Positions 22,685 through 63,440 of a DNA stretch of 64,000 nucleotides are shown piece by piece; within the stretch, counting starts at the first letter, position 1, and each line of letters begins with the position of its first letter. The DNA is from Aldrovandia affinis (taxonomy: Eukaryota > Chordata > Actinopteri > Notacanthiformes > Halosauridae), in assembly GCA_029706075.1 (NCBI GenBank), contig JAINUG010000021.1, positions 124,001-188,000 on the forward strand, read 5' to 3'. Position numbers and translations under genes: made by a program. Under the pieces are notes generated by a model. It did not search any database. It had not been told where the DNA came from and saw only the letters and a list, made by a program, of their open reading frames with translations.

Positions 22685-25159
22685 TTGTGATTAATATTCA
22701 GAGTGCATTTGGCACAAGGACACTTGTGGCCTTCTTCAAAGCCTGTCTGTGTTGGCCAGGATGTTGGCACTGTGGCCGTGCTTACTAAGAGCCCACTGTG
22801 CTTTACTGACAGGTGCGTCTGGTGGTCAGCCACTACTGCAGCGAGCTGTGAGTTTCATCTGCAGTGAATTAATGAAATGGATTTGTAAATCTGCACACCT
22901 TGCTTCAAGGCACACAGATGCAGTACAATTTCAGTCTGCAACTATAGTGTTAAATTCAACGAGTTGCTAATGGTTCTCCATCCCCCTTGTAATTACGATC
23001 AAACAATGCTTTTGCACAGGGCTCGGTGCCCCAGTCTAATTACTATACCTCTGTTCTCTTTTTACCATTTTCTTTTCAAGTATTGCGCTATAAATCATAT
23101 TCTAGTCTGATGTGTTGCCTTGGATAACTTCCCTGTCAGGGAGTGTAGAAAGGAGTCTTGTAGGTGTTTGAGCTAAGCAGTTTTTTTTTCTTTTCTCTTT
23201 CTTGTACAGCTGAAATAATAATAACAGTGCTACACCCTCTTATGGCTCTTTGAGTTACACTCCTCATTGCTCCATTTCACATTTGAAATAGAAACCAAAG
23301 GCTTTGTGACCCTGTTGTAAGTGGCCTCCTTAACCTGCTTTTCTGCATGGTGGCTGTAAAGATGATCAGCCCTGACCTGAATGTCAGCTCACTGAGGTGA
23401 GAGCGAGCAGTGGTGTCTGATGGGATTGTTAGAGTCATCAGAGGACAGAGTTGTGTGGCAGCTCTTAATTCTCCCAGTACTGTGGCAGACAGTGAGATTC
23501 CTTCGGCAAAGCAAGGACGTTAAGGACCAGTGCTTCTAAACCAACCTCACACTGAGAGCATACCAAGCTAAAGGGGGTGGTGCTTTTGAGTCGGGTTGTT
23601 TTCTTTCCTTGCTGTGTTCCCCCTGGACAAGTGCTTCATTTTATTTCACCTGGTAGGTGAGCTGGGGGATGGGCTCCTAGGTCTGTCTTAGCCTATTTTC
23701 TCCCTTGTCAAGCTGCATAACCAGTGACATCCAGGACATGTTGGTCTGAGAGGTGAATGTTGTTGCAGGATCTCAACACGCATACACACAGATTGTTTGT
23801 GATGCCACAGTGAGTAGGCTCGTAGAAATGCTGAGCTCTGGGGCTATTTCCCCACCCAGTAACATAATCTTTCCTGGGCAGGGGACAGTATGGGGCCCAG
23901 ATCCTGCTTGGGTTGTTTCCCTGGATCTCTGGGTTGGAATTCTGGGGCCAGTGGAGGACCTGTGGCTTATGAAGAGAGGAATTTTGTGCAGCTGTGGGGG
24001 AAGTGGTACCTCCCAGAATGTGCCGGGGTGTGTAGGTGGCTGTGGGAGTGGGGGGACATGGAGACCTGCTGTGCCACACTGCACCTTTTTGGGGGGGTCC
24101 TGTGCGCGGGGTGTGTGCTGAACCGGAGCACACCGGAAACCAGCCTGGCTGAAGCCCACAGCGTGGGCGGTGAAGTGTTCTTATACCATTCCTGCATTGA
24201 GCAATGGCAGTGAGGTTCATGTTTCCCAGCCTTTACCGGGAATTTGTGGAATCAAAACATTGAACACTGGAGATTATGGTGAATTTATTCTTATGGTTCC
24301 TGCACTGCATTTTTACTCCTGTCTGCCAGAGACATTTTAGTGTAATTCTTCTGAAATGATTTTTACAATTTAGACATCCTTCCTTCCCTCCTTGCAGGTT
24401 GTTTTAGACTGCTCTGTGGATCTGCTGTGCCCTGATCTGAAGAAGAAAAAAAACGACTACCTCATTTGTCCTTATGTTCCTACCACAAGTTCCTTACATC
24501 GAAAGGCGTTGTGAAACAAGCAGAGGGTCAAGTTCTAAGCGTAGGCTCCCTTCCTCTATGCAAACCAGGTGAAACTGTGCACCTGCACACCATCTGTTCA
24601 TCTGTTAAGAGACCATCAAGAGCACACCCTAACTGTGTGCAGAAAATACAGTCTCTCCTGAATCCACGCCTATGGGTGTGTTGGCTGCCCGGAAATCAGT
24701 TTTTATCCTTTTGGCCTGCTTCTGAGTAAATGGATATTGTCATCTAAAGGAGGAGTAGATTTGTCACTGTGCACAATCCCTCCCTGGTGTTTTGTGTACC
24801 CTGCCCCCCCTCCGCACAACATGACCAGCAATGCTTTGTGAGCTCTTGATTTATTGATCTCTCGGGAGCTTTCTTCTGGGACTTCCTGCTCTGCTGATGA
24901 GTCTCCAGGCAGAGGAAGCCAATTGACTTCCTCTGTATTGCAGAGACATAGAACTGGTCTTTATCTCTGTTTCGTTTTTATCGGAATATTGTAGCCACGC
25001 TTTTGTGTACATCCAGCAATCGTCAATACAGCAAGCAGGCTGAGTTGAAGGGCGACTGCCACAGGAAGGTGGAACTGCAGAAGTTGGCAGATTTGGATGA
25101 AACCTGGTAAAATCATATGCCTATGGGTGAAGGAACAAAGGTTAAGGCTTATATAGCAG

Positions 25160-25206
25160 GTAAAGGTCGTTTGATAGGTTGGTCGTTCGATAGGTTGGTT
25201 GTTCCT
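25160..25206 (+). repeat. Short tandem repeat
   Basis: Three imperfect copies of a unit like ggtcgttcgataggtt. Confidence 0.7.
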
Positions 25207-27309
25207 TCATTCTCCTGTTCACAAAAAATGAATCGAAAAAATCCTGTGCCTTTTATCTAATGGCATTATGATGGCTCTCTCTTTTGTGCCAGAGCTCCAT
25301 CCATCACTCTTACCTCAGGCTTACTATAAATGACATCGTACGACAGCGTCCTTTCCCGGAATCTCCTTTGGGGCAGAATCACTCAGAGCCTGAAATAGTC
25401 ACTCAGAGCATGGTCATTTTCTGCTGTTGCCTCAACTGTGCTTGCCGCCTCCATATAGGTCCGGCAGAATGACATGACCTCATCAGTCATTCTTTTCCCA
25501 TAATTCCCCGTGCTTCCTCCTCCCCCTGCCGCCTCTGCGCGTAGCCGGTTTTGCGAGCGCACCAGTCACTCCAGCTGACGGCCCTCGCGTGACCCAACCC
25601 TCCGTCGGATCTTCCTGTTGTTCCAAGGCGCGATGCGGAGGATGTGCTCAGCGGGAGGTTGGTTTGGGGCTGGCCTATGCGTGACCTTTCTCTCTCTTGG
25701 GCCCGATGAGAGGTCAGGGGGGCGCATGCTCGGAGGAGTCAGAGTCACAAATGAACTCCGGTCTCCCTCTGGCACACTGCAGGCCACTCACACTTCCACG
25801 AATAACAGCCCCAGTTTGAGCACAATCTCTGTATCCAAACATGGGGATTACAATCAGGGGTTCATTGTATATTCTAACAGTGAGGCAGTCTGTGTGGATG
25901 AGCGTATTCATAAGACTGGGGAGAGAACTCCCTGCTGACTGAAACGCTGATGACTCAAGCTTAGCAACCGAGAGCTTCGAGGATGAGAGATCTAAGGACA
26001 GGGGGCATGAGTCTTGATTTGAGCGGCATCATAGAGATTCAGTGGAGGTGTAGCCAGGCTCTCTGCGTGGCCCTCTTAGGCTTTCTTTATGAGAAACACT
26101 CATCGAGGTCCGGCTCCGAACATCCCCCAGCCCATTGCTGGCTACTGTCTGGACGACCAGAAAGCCCTCTTTGTCAGAGAGATGAGATGGTGGATATTCC
26201 TCTCGATGCCTGGAGCAAGAGGAATAACGATCACGTAAACGTGGAGGAGAACGAAGGGCAGGGCTGAGCTTCATCTGCTTTCTTCATTTGCCCTTATTAG
26301 GGTGGCTGGCCGGCCAGTGTTTAAGTCCCATATGCAAATGCAGCACTTAATATGCTACGCCCACACTCGGCTCTGAGTATGGAAATACATTTCAAAATAA
26401 AAAGTGTTCCAGGTTACTGGACAGAGCTTTTCTTTTTTGTGCAAATTAAATTCAATGATGAATAAAAAAGAGAATCCAACAACAGTGGCATGTAGCCTTT
26501 AAGTAATAAATAAAAAGAAACAAGAGTAGTTTAAATTTACTGACATGGTGACAGACCATTAGTCCGAAATATTTTTTTAAACACTAACGTTATATTCTGA
26601 TGACAGATGACACAAGCCCTTTTTCCATTAAATAATGATATGGCTTCAACTTGATGTGCATCAGAAAGTTATTGCGACAATGCTAATGGAAAACAGGTTA
26701 GTTCGAACCTATGATGCGCTAGACTAATTTGTTTGCTAGAGGTGGATTAGAGTAGATCCCAATTCTATATAGTGCAATGGAAAACACTTGTAGCGATATA
26801 AGAGCGGATGTTTCAGTTGCGGAGCTTGTCAAAGGCATTGAAACAAGCCGCTCTTCAGCAGAATTTCGTTATTTGCGTGAGTCAGGTAGCCTAACGACTA
26901 CGACTTTAACTAGCTTCAAAGCCTAGATAAAAATGTTTCAAACTAGGAGTAATTGGAAAAGAGGCGATGCTGCTGTTTCTGAGTTTGTTTGATAGTGGAA
27001 ACGCACAGCTGGCACCTTCATGCACAACACAGTTAATACACCATTTGTGGTTTAGCTAGAAATCGTTAGATGAATTTATCATTAGGTCTAATAAGTTCGA
27101 TTTGTATGAGTGAATAGCACTGTTTCATAACGTCACTCATTAGCGAACATAATGATTTCAGTGCAATTCAGTGCTTCAGCAGGGCATTATTACGTCAGGT
27201 TTATGCACTACTATGTTCTATTAATGGAAAATGGTTCAGAGGAACCGAACTAGCGCAACGGTTAATTGTTAATTAACCCGGTACCTACGGTACTGTAGAA
27301 AAAACGAGT

Positions 27310-27705
27310 ACCGTTACATTTTCAGAATTTGGGCATCGACTTGGTACCTGGGTGATGACTTTTCAAGTGTCTGATTAGGTTGGTCGTTCCGAACGTTTTC
27401 GAGGTTGTTCCTCCGCGGCTTATTTTCGATTGACATGTATGACAAACTGCAAGCTTTAAGTCGTCTTCACTGACTGTGAAAACGCCCATACTAAGGACAT
27501 GTTGAGGCGTTTTCAGCGCTGCGCTTATCTGATCTGTTTGCATTGGCTCACGGGTGCGCGCACGTCACGTGAAAAGAGGGGGCGAGGAGCCAACCGGCGC
27601 ACAGAATCGGCAATGTGGAGTGATCGGGATCAAGTCACCGATTGAGGCCGATCAGCTGAAAATCGGCCATTTCCGGTCAGAGGCCGATCGATCGGTGCAT
27701 CTCTA
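27310..27705 (-). mobile_element. hAT transposon remnant with BED zinc finger
   Basis: On the minus strand a short frame (27543-27322, 73 aa) reads KLAVCHTCQSKISRGG...TTNLIRHLKSHHP, the Cys2-His2 pattern of a BED-type zinc finger found at the start of hAT transposases (ZBED-like). Upstream is the fish hAT end word tagagatgcaccgatcgatc (27705 inward), a likely terminal inverted repeat. The frame stops soon after the finger; no catalytic domain or second end is seen, so this is a 5'-only fragment. Confidence 0.75.
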
Positions 27706-28206
27706 ATGGAAATCCAAGCAGAGCTGGTTCACGATGGCCCAATGCTCAGGTAGTTTTGCAGCATGGACCGGAGTTGACCTCAGCCAGGCGTCAGCTCTCT
27801 CCCTTCACCGCCAACGCTCTTTGTCTGGTGGACATGGCTCTGCTTTGTTACTTTCTGTTCCCTCTTGTATACTAAAGAGGACAGGACAGTGTTTACACAT
27901 TTTTGGAAGAGGTGTGTTCTAGGCAGAGAGGGTGAGTGTGGGGGGATAAATCTGAAATGCAGCCCCGCCCCCTCCTTCCTTGTGCCGAGCTGTAGGCCCA
28001 GGATTGTAGTTGCATTAGTTTATCTCTTTGAAAACACTCCTTTGCCAAGCTCGACTTGAAAACGCGATTTACATTTCTGGAGATAGCATCGCAATGCTTC
28101 CTGCTCCTGCTAGAGCTGTTTGTCATTTGAAATGTATCCTGGAAAAAAATGAGGATAATCATGAAGAGCATGTGTGTATGTGATGATTGAGGAGCTCTTT
28201 TATTGC

Positions 28207-28248
28207 TGTGTGGTGTGTGTGTGGTGTGTGTGTGTGTGTGTGTGTGTA
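28207..28248 (+). repeat. (GT)n microsatellite
   Basis: Imperfect GT run interrupted by GGT steps. Confidence 0.95.
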
Positions 28249-31015
28249 CCCCTCAGCTCACAGCATGTCTGTATTTCCTGTCCGGTCACATGCCAGACCA
28301 CTGCCATTGTCACATGACCCTGGAGAAAGTGCATTGTTCAGGGCTTTCACTTCCAGTTCCTCCAGATCCAGTGTTGGTGGAGTAGCATAGACCGGCTCAC
28401 TCGCTTACATCTTACAGCACTGCTGAAACGGGTCCACTGGACCAGGTTAATGTGTGCGTCTCATCCAAACTCAGGATGACCTACTGCCTCAGTCTGTATG
28501 AAGTGATTCACTGCAGCAAGCGTAGCTCATTTCTTAAACTCAAAAAGTAGTTTACTTGGTAGACATTTCTTACTACATATGACTGCGGTGAACACATTGC
28601 CAAGTCTTTTGTTCATTAAATGCGTCACTTTCACTGTTGCTCTTGGCAAAATGTAACGACAGGGGTGCGGATCTCAAACAATGCAATAGACGAATGCTCG
28701 GCCGATAACTCACGAGTCACGGATCGTCTGCTCATAAGCAGGAAGAGCTGGAGCAGGGGAAGTCCCGTGGAAAATATTGATCAGGGTTCTTTCACATGAG
28801 ACGTCATACATTAGCAAATTAAGATTAGCCTTGCATCATGCACTCTGTCTTCATGCAGCTGGAGGTTTTCCAGAGCACTAGAGGAAATGCGTATTTCCCA
28901 AGGCCAGTAGAGCCTACCATTGGTCCACACTGTTTTTGGAATGAGCTTGTGTTCTGGTTTGCAGCTTGTGCTGTGACATCTTGCGCACAGTCACACTACG
29001 ACACCAGGGTGCCTCCCCCGGTATCATAGTAACTGTGATCACAGTGATCACTTTGCCCAGTGACTCATAATCTATTCAACATTAAGGACCATGATAACAT
29101 CTGTAGGACATTCAAATAGCGGTCTATGCAACATTCCATGACATTTTACTTCCTGTGATGGTGCACTGAGTAGAAGTCAGCCTTTCATGACCTTTTCTCC
29201 CACAAGTAATAATATTTATTTATTAATAATATTTACTCACCGATGTGGTGCAGATATGATTAAACCATTGATTACCATAAAAGCGGATGGCTATAGTTTC
29301 ATTTTGAAGCCGTTTAATTAGTGGAACTAATTAATAATGCAATGGAACTATATTGCAGAAGTTGCATTTAAAAGTGTTTGGTGCTGCATTTTTCAAATGT
29401 TCATGTCCCCAAGTCTGATGCAGTGATACGTTGCTGTGAATTATATAGCGTTGTTGAACATGTGAATTTGTTTCACTTGCGATTGGGATTAGTTCTCTTA
29501 AATAAAACAAATAGAAAAAAACCCTCTTAAGAGGCTAAGGTCTGCAGTCGTGGCTGAACCAAGCCACAAGACACAAATATAGGATCAGAGGGGATTCTAG
29601 CTGTCGTACACATGTGACGTGGACTAACACCTTTACAGAAAACGAATGCCAACGAGAAGCTAGCTGGTGTTTTGGTATTCAACTGCAGTCTTTGCAAGGC
29701 CTAAATGGGTTTGGCATTTATACCGTCAGAAAGCAGGAGGTTGGGCTCATTACTTGAACATTGTCTGTACATGCTCAGAAGATATCCTTCGTGCCTGCTG
29801 TATCCTCTGGTCCACCTAATCCTATTACATGTGTGTAATGCTTCACACAAACGGCAAACCAGCCTTATGACAATGGTGGAAAAGGAGGGAGAGGCAACTA
29901 CAAGCAGATGATATTGTTCAGTTTATAGTGTGGGAGGAAATTGTCACAAGGTCCAGTGTATACATGGGTTTATTTCCCAGCTGTTTGTGACTTACTGCTT
30001 ATATATTGTACAATACCAACACTGAACCTAATACCACATTTAAACTTTTGAAAGCTGTTACTTTTGGTGAAGCAAAGCATGTCCGTTTGCCGATGACTAG
30101 AGAGAAAGTGGTTCTGAACCTCTAATCACATAAAACGGACCTTCCAACCCAATGTATTCACCTGGAGAAAACATGGTGTTTGTGTGGGGTTTATACATAT
30201 TTTCATCATGTCCAAAGCATTTATCAGCCTACTCTTTAACTTGATGAATGCTGGTGAACATTGGTTCAAGGTTTATTTGTTGTCACCTGCTCAACCAATC
30301 AGAGCATGCTTTAAAGTAAACCTGATCCATATGTGGAGATGTTCTGTAGCTTCTGGTTTACCATATAAACAATCCAAATGATGTTTATTATTATATGAAC
30401 AGTACAAGTATAAAGCACTGGTGAGTAAATAAAGTGTTGGCGCCAGAGTGGGTTTTTCCCTCAGCGGGATGGTTAACCCAACCCCCGCTTCATGGTAGGA
30501 TATCTCGTTCAGGTTAAGTATTGATTACTGCTGAGCCAGTTTGTTTTGGTTCCCGCCCTGTGTTCTCAGAACCATTGTAATGTGTTTTATGCATCGGTTG
30601 GATTTAGCGTAACTTGTTCTTTCATGTTTTCTTGATCTCTTCTCACAATTTCCCAATGACTGACCAGTCTGGTCAGGTTTCCTCAAAGCCTGTTTGGTAT
30701 ATAGCTTCCTTGACAGGTAAGCTGTTCAACCAGAGCTGGAGCTGCCTCATCACACTGTCAGTGAGTTGCTTTGTTGCTTCTTATCTGTACAGATCCACAT
30801 CTACAAATGGCAAGCAGTTCAAACAGCCCCTGTGCTGTGTTTGATCAGAGAGGCAGCTTTAGGGGGAGAGTGGGCTATACGGTTCAGATGTGCTCATAAC
30901 ACAGAGCCCAGGATTCAGTCTGTCTGAGTGTAGCCCTGCCCTGGCAACCTGCTTCAGTTGATAAGGCTGCTGTGTGCCAACCTGGAACCTCAATACTCTG
31001 CCATTCAGATCAACA

Positions 31016-31016
<1 letters not shown>

Positions 31017-31060
<44 letters not shown>
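31017..31060 (+). repeat. (CA)n microsatellite
   Basis: About 21 CA units. Confidence 0.95.
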
Positions 31061-31061
<1 letters not shown>

Positions 31062-32916
31062 CGTGCACAGTTCCCCTCTGAGGCTGGAAGGTGTGCAGAA
31101 AGACAGACTCTTCAGCTAAATGGAAGCCAGGTGAAGTGCAGAGCTGTAGGAGAAAAAGGGAAGGAGAGTAGAGGGTAGGTACAGGGAGGAGTGCCAGGGG
31201 AGATGAGAAGCAAAATAGTCTAGACAGAAGCCAGGGCTCTTGAGGGTGAGTGGAATGGGAGAAGAGGTGCGTCTGTGTGTGAGAGTGCGACGCCCTTTCC
31301 TCAGACAAGAAGAGCAGGCGAGAGCTTTAGCTGCATTGGGGTGATGCAAGCCAGTGACTAATGTTGCAGTGCTGTCATTACACTACATTTTGATTTGCCA
31401 ATGGGGAATGATTTTTATTCAGATTTGCTGACTTTAATGGACTCTGATCTACAGCTTGCCTAACGCTCGTTCCTTGCTCTCTCGCAAAGCACTCTCCTGA
31501 GATGTAGGTTTCGTGCTTACAAATTCAATTCATTTGATCAATTTAAACTTAAGAGCCACTGAGAAAATTAAAGACCGGTCTTGTGCAGGATGTGACATTG
31601 CCGTTACAATTTGTCTGGTTTGATGACCGCAGTTAGAAGAGGCTTCAGAAAGGGGCGGAAGAGGGATGTACACGAAGCACAGATCTCTGCTGTTTTTGAA
31701 TTACCTCAGTTCCTCTCTGACAATCTCTACCCCCCTCCTCCATGCTAATGAACCCGCTGGCCCGTAATACAATTTTCAGCGTAATGAGTGGAATGAGGGG
31801 GCCCTTTCAATCTGTCAACTTAGGAATTCCTCAAGTGTTGCTGCGATGGCACAGGAAGGTAATTTTGGTAGCATTAAGCTGCTTTCACGTTCACCGCGAA
31901 AGCCTGCTCGCACTGCATACAAACGAGGGATGCAAAGCGGCCGTTTGCCCTCCAGCTCTTTAGTCTGCCGTGGATAGCCCCTGCTGCGCTCAGCGAAGGT
32001 ATGATGGAGCTGACATTATGCATGATACATGCGGTGTACTCGGCTGATTGAGTACCTCCCTCTAAGGTCATGTGTCACTCACAATTTCAACAACATCAAT
32101 AGCAATTTGCTGCTGGCTCGTAACCCCTTATTGATATTTGTGAAGTGGAAGCAATGCAGACACTTTTTCTTTTTTTTTCTTTTTTTTTTTTGTTAGAACT
32201 TTGATGCAATGCTTGACCTGGATCAAGGGGTTGAGGGCAAATTTCTGGCAGCATGAAACTGGCAAAAATAGCTGAGCGTATGTAGCTGTGATTTAAAATA
32301 GGAAGCATTCTTTGGAAATTGCATTTGTTTTGAACATGATTGAAAGCTGGAGCATTCATTTATTAAGAGCTTTCCTCTTCAGATGGCTATTGATGTCTTG
32401 CGATTATGTACAATCCATAAAGGGGATGTGTTGCAAAGCACTGTTATTTTTATTTTTTTATATTTGTAAAGGCCCTGAAAAATGTTTATGGTTCCATCTC
32501 TGTTGCCCCCATTTATTCCCACTTTTCAAGATTTCAGGAGGGAACACTCCGTTCGCAAGGTTTATGACACCCGCTGCCTGTAATACCTCATTCTTTTTCA
32601 TTGGCTCTTTCTGTGCTGTTTGTGCCATCTCTCTTGTTTTTATGGTCTGCATTGCCTTGGTCACGGCGTTTTATTCCTGGTTATTTGTAGTGCTGTGTAT
32701 GCGAATGAATCTATCAGACTGTCCGTGGCAGTCACACACCACAGTGCCAAGGAAGGGATTGACGCGACTAATGGATTAACGCACTCTTGCCCAGTATTAA
32801 AATATTGAAATGGTAATCAATTATCCAAAATTTTCATATTGCTTTTGCTGTAGCGTCCGAGTGGAGGACTATGGAAGGCTACAGAGCTGTTAGCTGAGGT
32901 TAGCGGTGCTCAAAAT

Positions 32917-33138
32917 GGCAACAGTGTTAGCATAATGGCTAAGGAACTTGGCTTGTAACGCAAAGGTTACAGGTTTCAATCCCAGGTGAGGCCCTGCCGT
33001 TGCACCCTTGAGCAAGGTACTTAACCTGGATTGCTTCAGTAAATATCCAGCTGTATAAATGGATTGCATGTAAAGAAAATGTGAAACTCTAAGTCGCTCT
33101 GGATAAGAGCATCTGCTAAATGCCCTGTAATGTAATGA
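32917..33138 (+). repeat. tRNA-derived SINE (same family as 39.13 kb)
   Basis: Head with gttagcataatggctaagg (A-box region) and ggtttcaatccc (B-box region), middle ttgcacccttgagcaaggta and ccagctgtataaatggatt, tail ctctggataagagcatctgc. It matches the 39.13 kb copy almost throughout. Retroposed copy in klc1 intron 1. Confidence 0.88.
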
Positions 33139-34436
33139 TGAAAGTGATTGCAAAAGGTAACATACCAGTGATTGTGGGCTTGATCTATGGTTCCACACAG
33201 CCTGTTCCAGTCCTATTTTTCCGAACTGTTTCCAAACGTTACCTTCAAAATTGTGAATGGCTAACGTTAGCTTTTAGCTCTCTGGGTCCACTGGTCAGTA
33301 GGCTGCGAACAGTACAAGCGCAACTGCTCACGGACTTCATTCACAGTAGTCTGAGTCAAGTGAAATGGGGATATTTGAGTACAAAGTGGAATGTTAAAGG
33401 GACACAAGCTCGTGATACAATGCATGTGGGTAGGCATTGTTTGATGCACACAGGTGGGTCCACAGTGTGGCATCGCTCATAAGGTCAGAGGTTCGGTAGC
33501 TTTGACCTTCATACTCACGGAGTTCCGGAATGACCTTCATGTTCCACTGTAATGGAAAACACACTGAGGAAAATCAGGCCGCAGACGAATAACCTGCTTG
33601 GAGTGCTCATTCCACCTTTTGCTCCACAACATGGCTAAACATCTGTTTGAAGCCAGCGCAGTGTCTGAGAATAACCTGGCAGAAGGGAATGGGGAGGAGA
33701 CTGGGGGAAAGTTTCTGCATCTTTTGGCTCCATGCAAATCTATCCACCATTCAGCCCCCCCACCCCACCCCACCTCCCGTTATAGAGGGAAAATTGCTGT
33801 TGCTGTGGTAAAAGTGTAAGAGCATTAGCTGAAAAAAGAGTGTTTGCACAAATGGCATTGGTGTCCATTTCTCAGTAGTACATCTATCAGATACAGTGCA
33901 GGAGCTGTCAACTAATATTCAACAAGTGATTTTTCCTGGGACGCCGTTATGCTTTACTAATTTCCACAAACAAAATGCAAATAAATTGATTCTTGGTGAA
34001 CTGTGATGAATTATACAGGATGAGCTTGCAACTTATTTAGCTGATTTGTCTTTTTGTTTTGGGGTTTTAAAATGCAGTCGATACAGCGAGGGGGAAGATT
34101 AACTCCCACTGCAGGAATTTATTCCGATTAAAATTTTAAAATCAGCATCACGGATGGGTGCTTTTCCTACATTAAGGCAGACTCAGGCCCCTGGCGGAGT
34201 TAACGAAACTGTACTTGGCCACTGCTGGAGTTGACGGTCTCTAACATGCCTTGTTAATGAAAGGCGGTCTGTGTGAAAAGCATGCCAGATACCGAAGGCA
34301 GGGGCAGAATGAGCGCTGCGCTCTGAGGTGATGCGGCTCGGCCGGTGTCCTGGATCGACGGTGGCGGATGTGATAAAATGTGCGGTTCCTTCCCCCCCAG
34401 CAACCCCAGTCTCTCTCTCTCTCCCCCCTGCTCAGG

Positions 34437-60888
<26,452 letters not shown>

Positions 60889-63440
60889 CGGTCCAGACAG
60901 GATCCCTGGGGATAGGCCAGGCGACGTGAGGAGATTGTGGACAGGAGTTTCTGCTCATTTCCTCTCCTCCACCACTCTGACTCCTCCCATTGACATCACC
61001 TTTTCCTTTCCCAACCCTCAACTTAAACAACAAACTGTAAACGTGCTGCGTGTTCAAATCTTTGTAGGCCAAGGTTTAACTCTTGTCATTGCACTTTGAT
61101 GGACATCTTGTTGCTGGTTTTCCTAGAAGGTGGTATTTAATTTTCGTTTTAAAGAATGTTAGCTGTGGGGCTTCCGTCGAGAAGCATGTGATAATGAAGG
61201 ACGCAGAATTGTAAGGGGATGCAGTTCCCATGAGTGACACAAGGGGGCAACGTGGTGTCCTTTCTGTTCATGTGTCGGTAATCTCCATGGCGATGATTAT
61301 GTAGAACTGTCCAGCCCTCCACTGGACTGAGTGAGCTGCACTGTCCTGATGGCTCTATAGCACTGTCTGAGGCCTACTATAGCTCCTCTCACAACCATGC
61401 CGTAGTGCCTCTCTATTGCGTCCAACTTTACGGTTTTGATTGGCGAAGAGCTGATTGTATTTTACGAAGGTATCTATTTACATTGGGTGGCGTAACTTAT
61501 GAAATATTTTGTACTTTTTATTTTTAAAAAGCCTTGAAACAAGTGTTTCATGTCAGCTGCTTAAAAGTTGTGTTACTGCAAGTGATCGAGAAAGGCAAGA
61601 GTAGTAGGGATGTGGTTGCAGCACATGACTAACAAACCACTTGACTGTCGATGAAACTCAAAGGAAAGAACGGTTTTTACTACAATGGCTTTGGCGCACA
61701 CTTTACTAGGAATAATTGAAACACACCTCCAAGAACTCAAGCTGTTGCTGTCTTACTAAGCAGAACAATGTCACTCGGAGGACTTGTAACTTGGATCAAA
61801 ATATGCTGTATATTCTGAAAGTAACAACCTCCATTTACAGTAACGAGTTACACTTTGCAAGCTTTATACATTTATGTGTCATTCAAAATATATAGTATAA
61901 CCCCATCTTTATAAATGCAATGTATATTGAGTACATGTTTTTGGCTGTTCAACATTAGGAGAATGTGACACTGATCAGCTGACTTGATGTAACTGGGACG
62001 CCTGTCTCCCAGGAGTGGGGGAAGCAGTATCCTTATGGCCCAGTAATACTGTGAACCTGAATTTATATGTACAAGTCAATCAGCTGGAGATAGACAAATT
62101 CAATCAACCTAATTAAACTGTTCTACGGGAATCCAGTACAATACAGAATAGCAGACCCTCAAGCCTTAAAGATGAATTTGCCTGTCCTAGCGTGTGCCTT
62201 GTTCATGTCACACAGCTTCAGGGATTTTCATGATCAAATAGAAATGCCAGCTGCTTTTCTCTGGATCTATAGTGTACAGTCTGTTCTTGGCTCAGTCTTC
62301 GAGAAGCCTGTGTCCTGGTTGCAGTTGTGAGATTGTAATTTGGTCTCCTTTAGAGTGAGTGTCTGAATAGATCCTCTGGAATGAAGTTTCCCCTCACGCG
62401 ATTAAACAAAAGTGGTCCCTTAACGTCCTACGAATCCCAGGAGTCCCTCGTCCCCACGTGACAAATGACCTCATGGAGTGTGCTAAAACGTATAAGTAGG
62501 GCATGTGGAGAACGTTGTGGAGAAGTGAAGCTTTGTTGCACAGCTTGTGTTTAAGGATATTTTTTCTCACTCAGGGGAACAGTGACATGAATCTTTTGTT
62601 GAGGAATCTTACACAAAAGTCAACAGGAACAAAAGGTTATTGGCCTTGTGTATAAGAAGGGTGGTGCGTGTCAAGAAACAAAGGTGAAAGATTTAAGCCA
62701 AGTGTATGGATCTGCGAAACATCAAGCAGCGTTACTTCCCCTGTGCTAGAGAGAACCAGATCTAAGGACCGGCTCCTTGTTATCCGTCATTTAATGCAGA
62801 TGCTGAACATTGCTTGCTGCAGGGCTTTTAAACTGCATTAGATCGCTTAAACCCTCTCCTCAGCATTTTGTAGTCAGTGAAAATTGAACAAACAAGAAAC
62901 GTATCCAGATGGCTGCAGTACGACTATGTGCAATATTGGAACTGCTCTTTTTGAAAGCCGTTGTAGACTTTTGTTGCATACCCCCTCATTCTGTTGACAA
63001 AGAGTTGAGATTTGCTTTGCTCTCAATATAACCTTAGCTCCTACATCGTGTTGTCTGTAAACAACTGTATAGCACAATCGTTGGTTTACATTTGCTGCCA
63101 GTACCTTCTGTCTGTTACATTAGAGCCCAGCGAACAAATGTTTATTTTCGTGTTACTTGCTGCTGTTTCAGCATCGTTGCGAGAACATTGTGTTAGTTGG
63201 GAGATCGATAAGTGTGTAAACTCTCTGTAAACTTAAGCTTTATTTGTGACGTTGTCTTGACTGTTGATCAGTTTGTCTTTTGATCAATATATTTTAAATG
63301 TTTTTGATGTTTATTTTGGGTTACTGAAATATCACCACAGTGACAATGACTGAAAGAGGTTTTAAGTTTGGAGGCACATATGGATATAAAGTTGGAGGAA
63401 GAGAAGGAATCGTTTCGTGCGTAATAAATAATTTGTACAT
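60889..63440 (+). other. klc1: Probable klc1 3' UTR
   Basis: About 2.5 kb of AT-rich DNA with no credible gene after the stop, ending near AATAAA at 63423-63428. Human KLC1 also has a long 3' end that approaches XRCC3, which would lie on the minus strand beyond this window. Confidence 0.45.
63423..63428 (+). terminator. klc1: Candidate poly(A) signal of full-length klc1
   Basis: AATAAA followed by a T-rich stretch (tttgtacattg). Chosen as the clearest signal after the stop; other sites are possible. Confidence 0.35.

Larger units (their letters stand above)
21691..34435 (+). other. klc1: Probable klc1 intron 1 (12.7 kb)
   Basis: Holds GT/CA microsatellites (22.63, 28.21, 31.02 kb), a hAT transposon remnant (27.3-27.7 kb) and a SINE (32.92-33.14 kb). 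GCTAGC/AACGTTA-type words persist to about 22.15 kb. Open frames at 23.7-24.2, 25.6-26.3, 30.9-31.3 and 32.3-32.8 kb do not resemble known proteins. Stretches near 31.73-31.98 and 32.61-32.70 kb look non-repetitive and could be conserved regulatory DNA. Confidence 0.5.

Noticed and set aside
23708-24220. 170-codon minus-strand frame overlapped by two plus-strand frames
   Set aside because: All frames in this GC-rich patch are open by composition; the sequences are Pro/Ser/Thr or Gly/Trp-rich with no domain, and no splice-bounded gene surrounds them.
25566-26274. Possible small gene (106- and 94-codon plus frames)
   Set aside because: No recognisable domain and no support from splice sites or conserved words; lies within klc1 intron 1.
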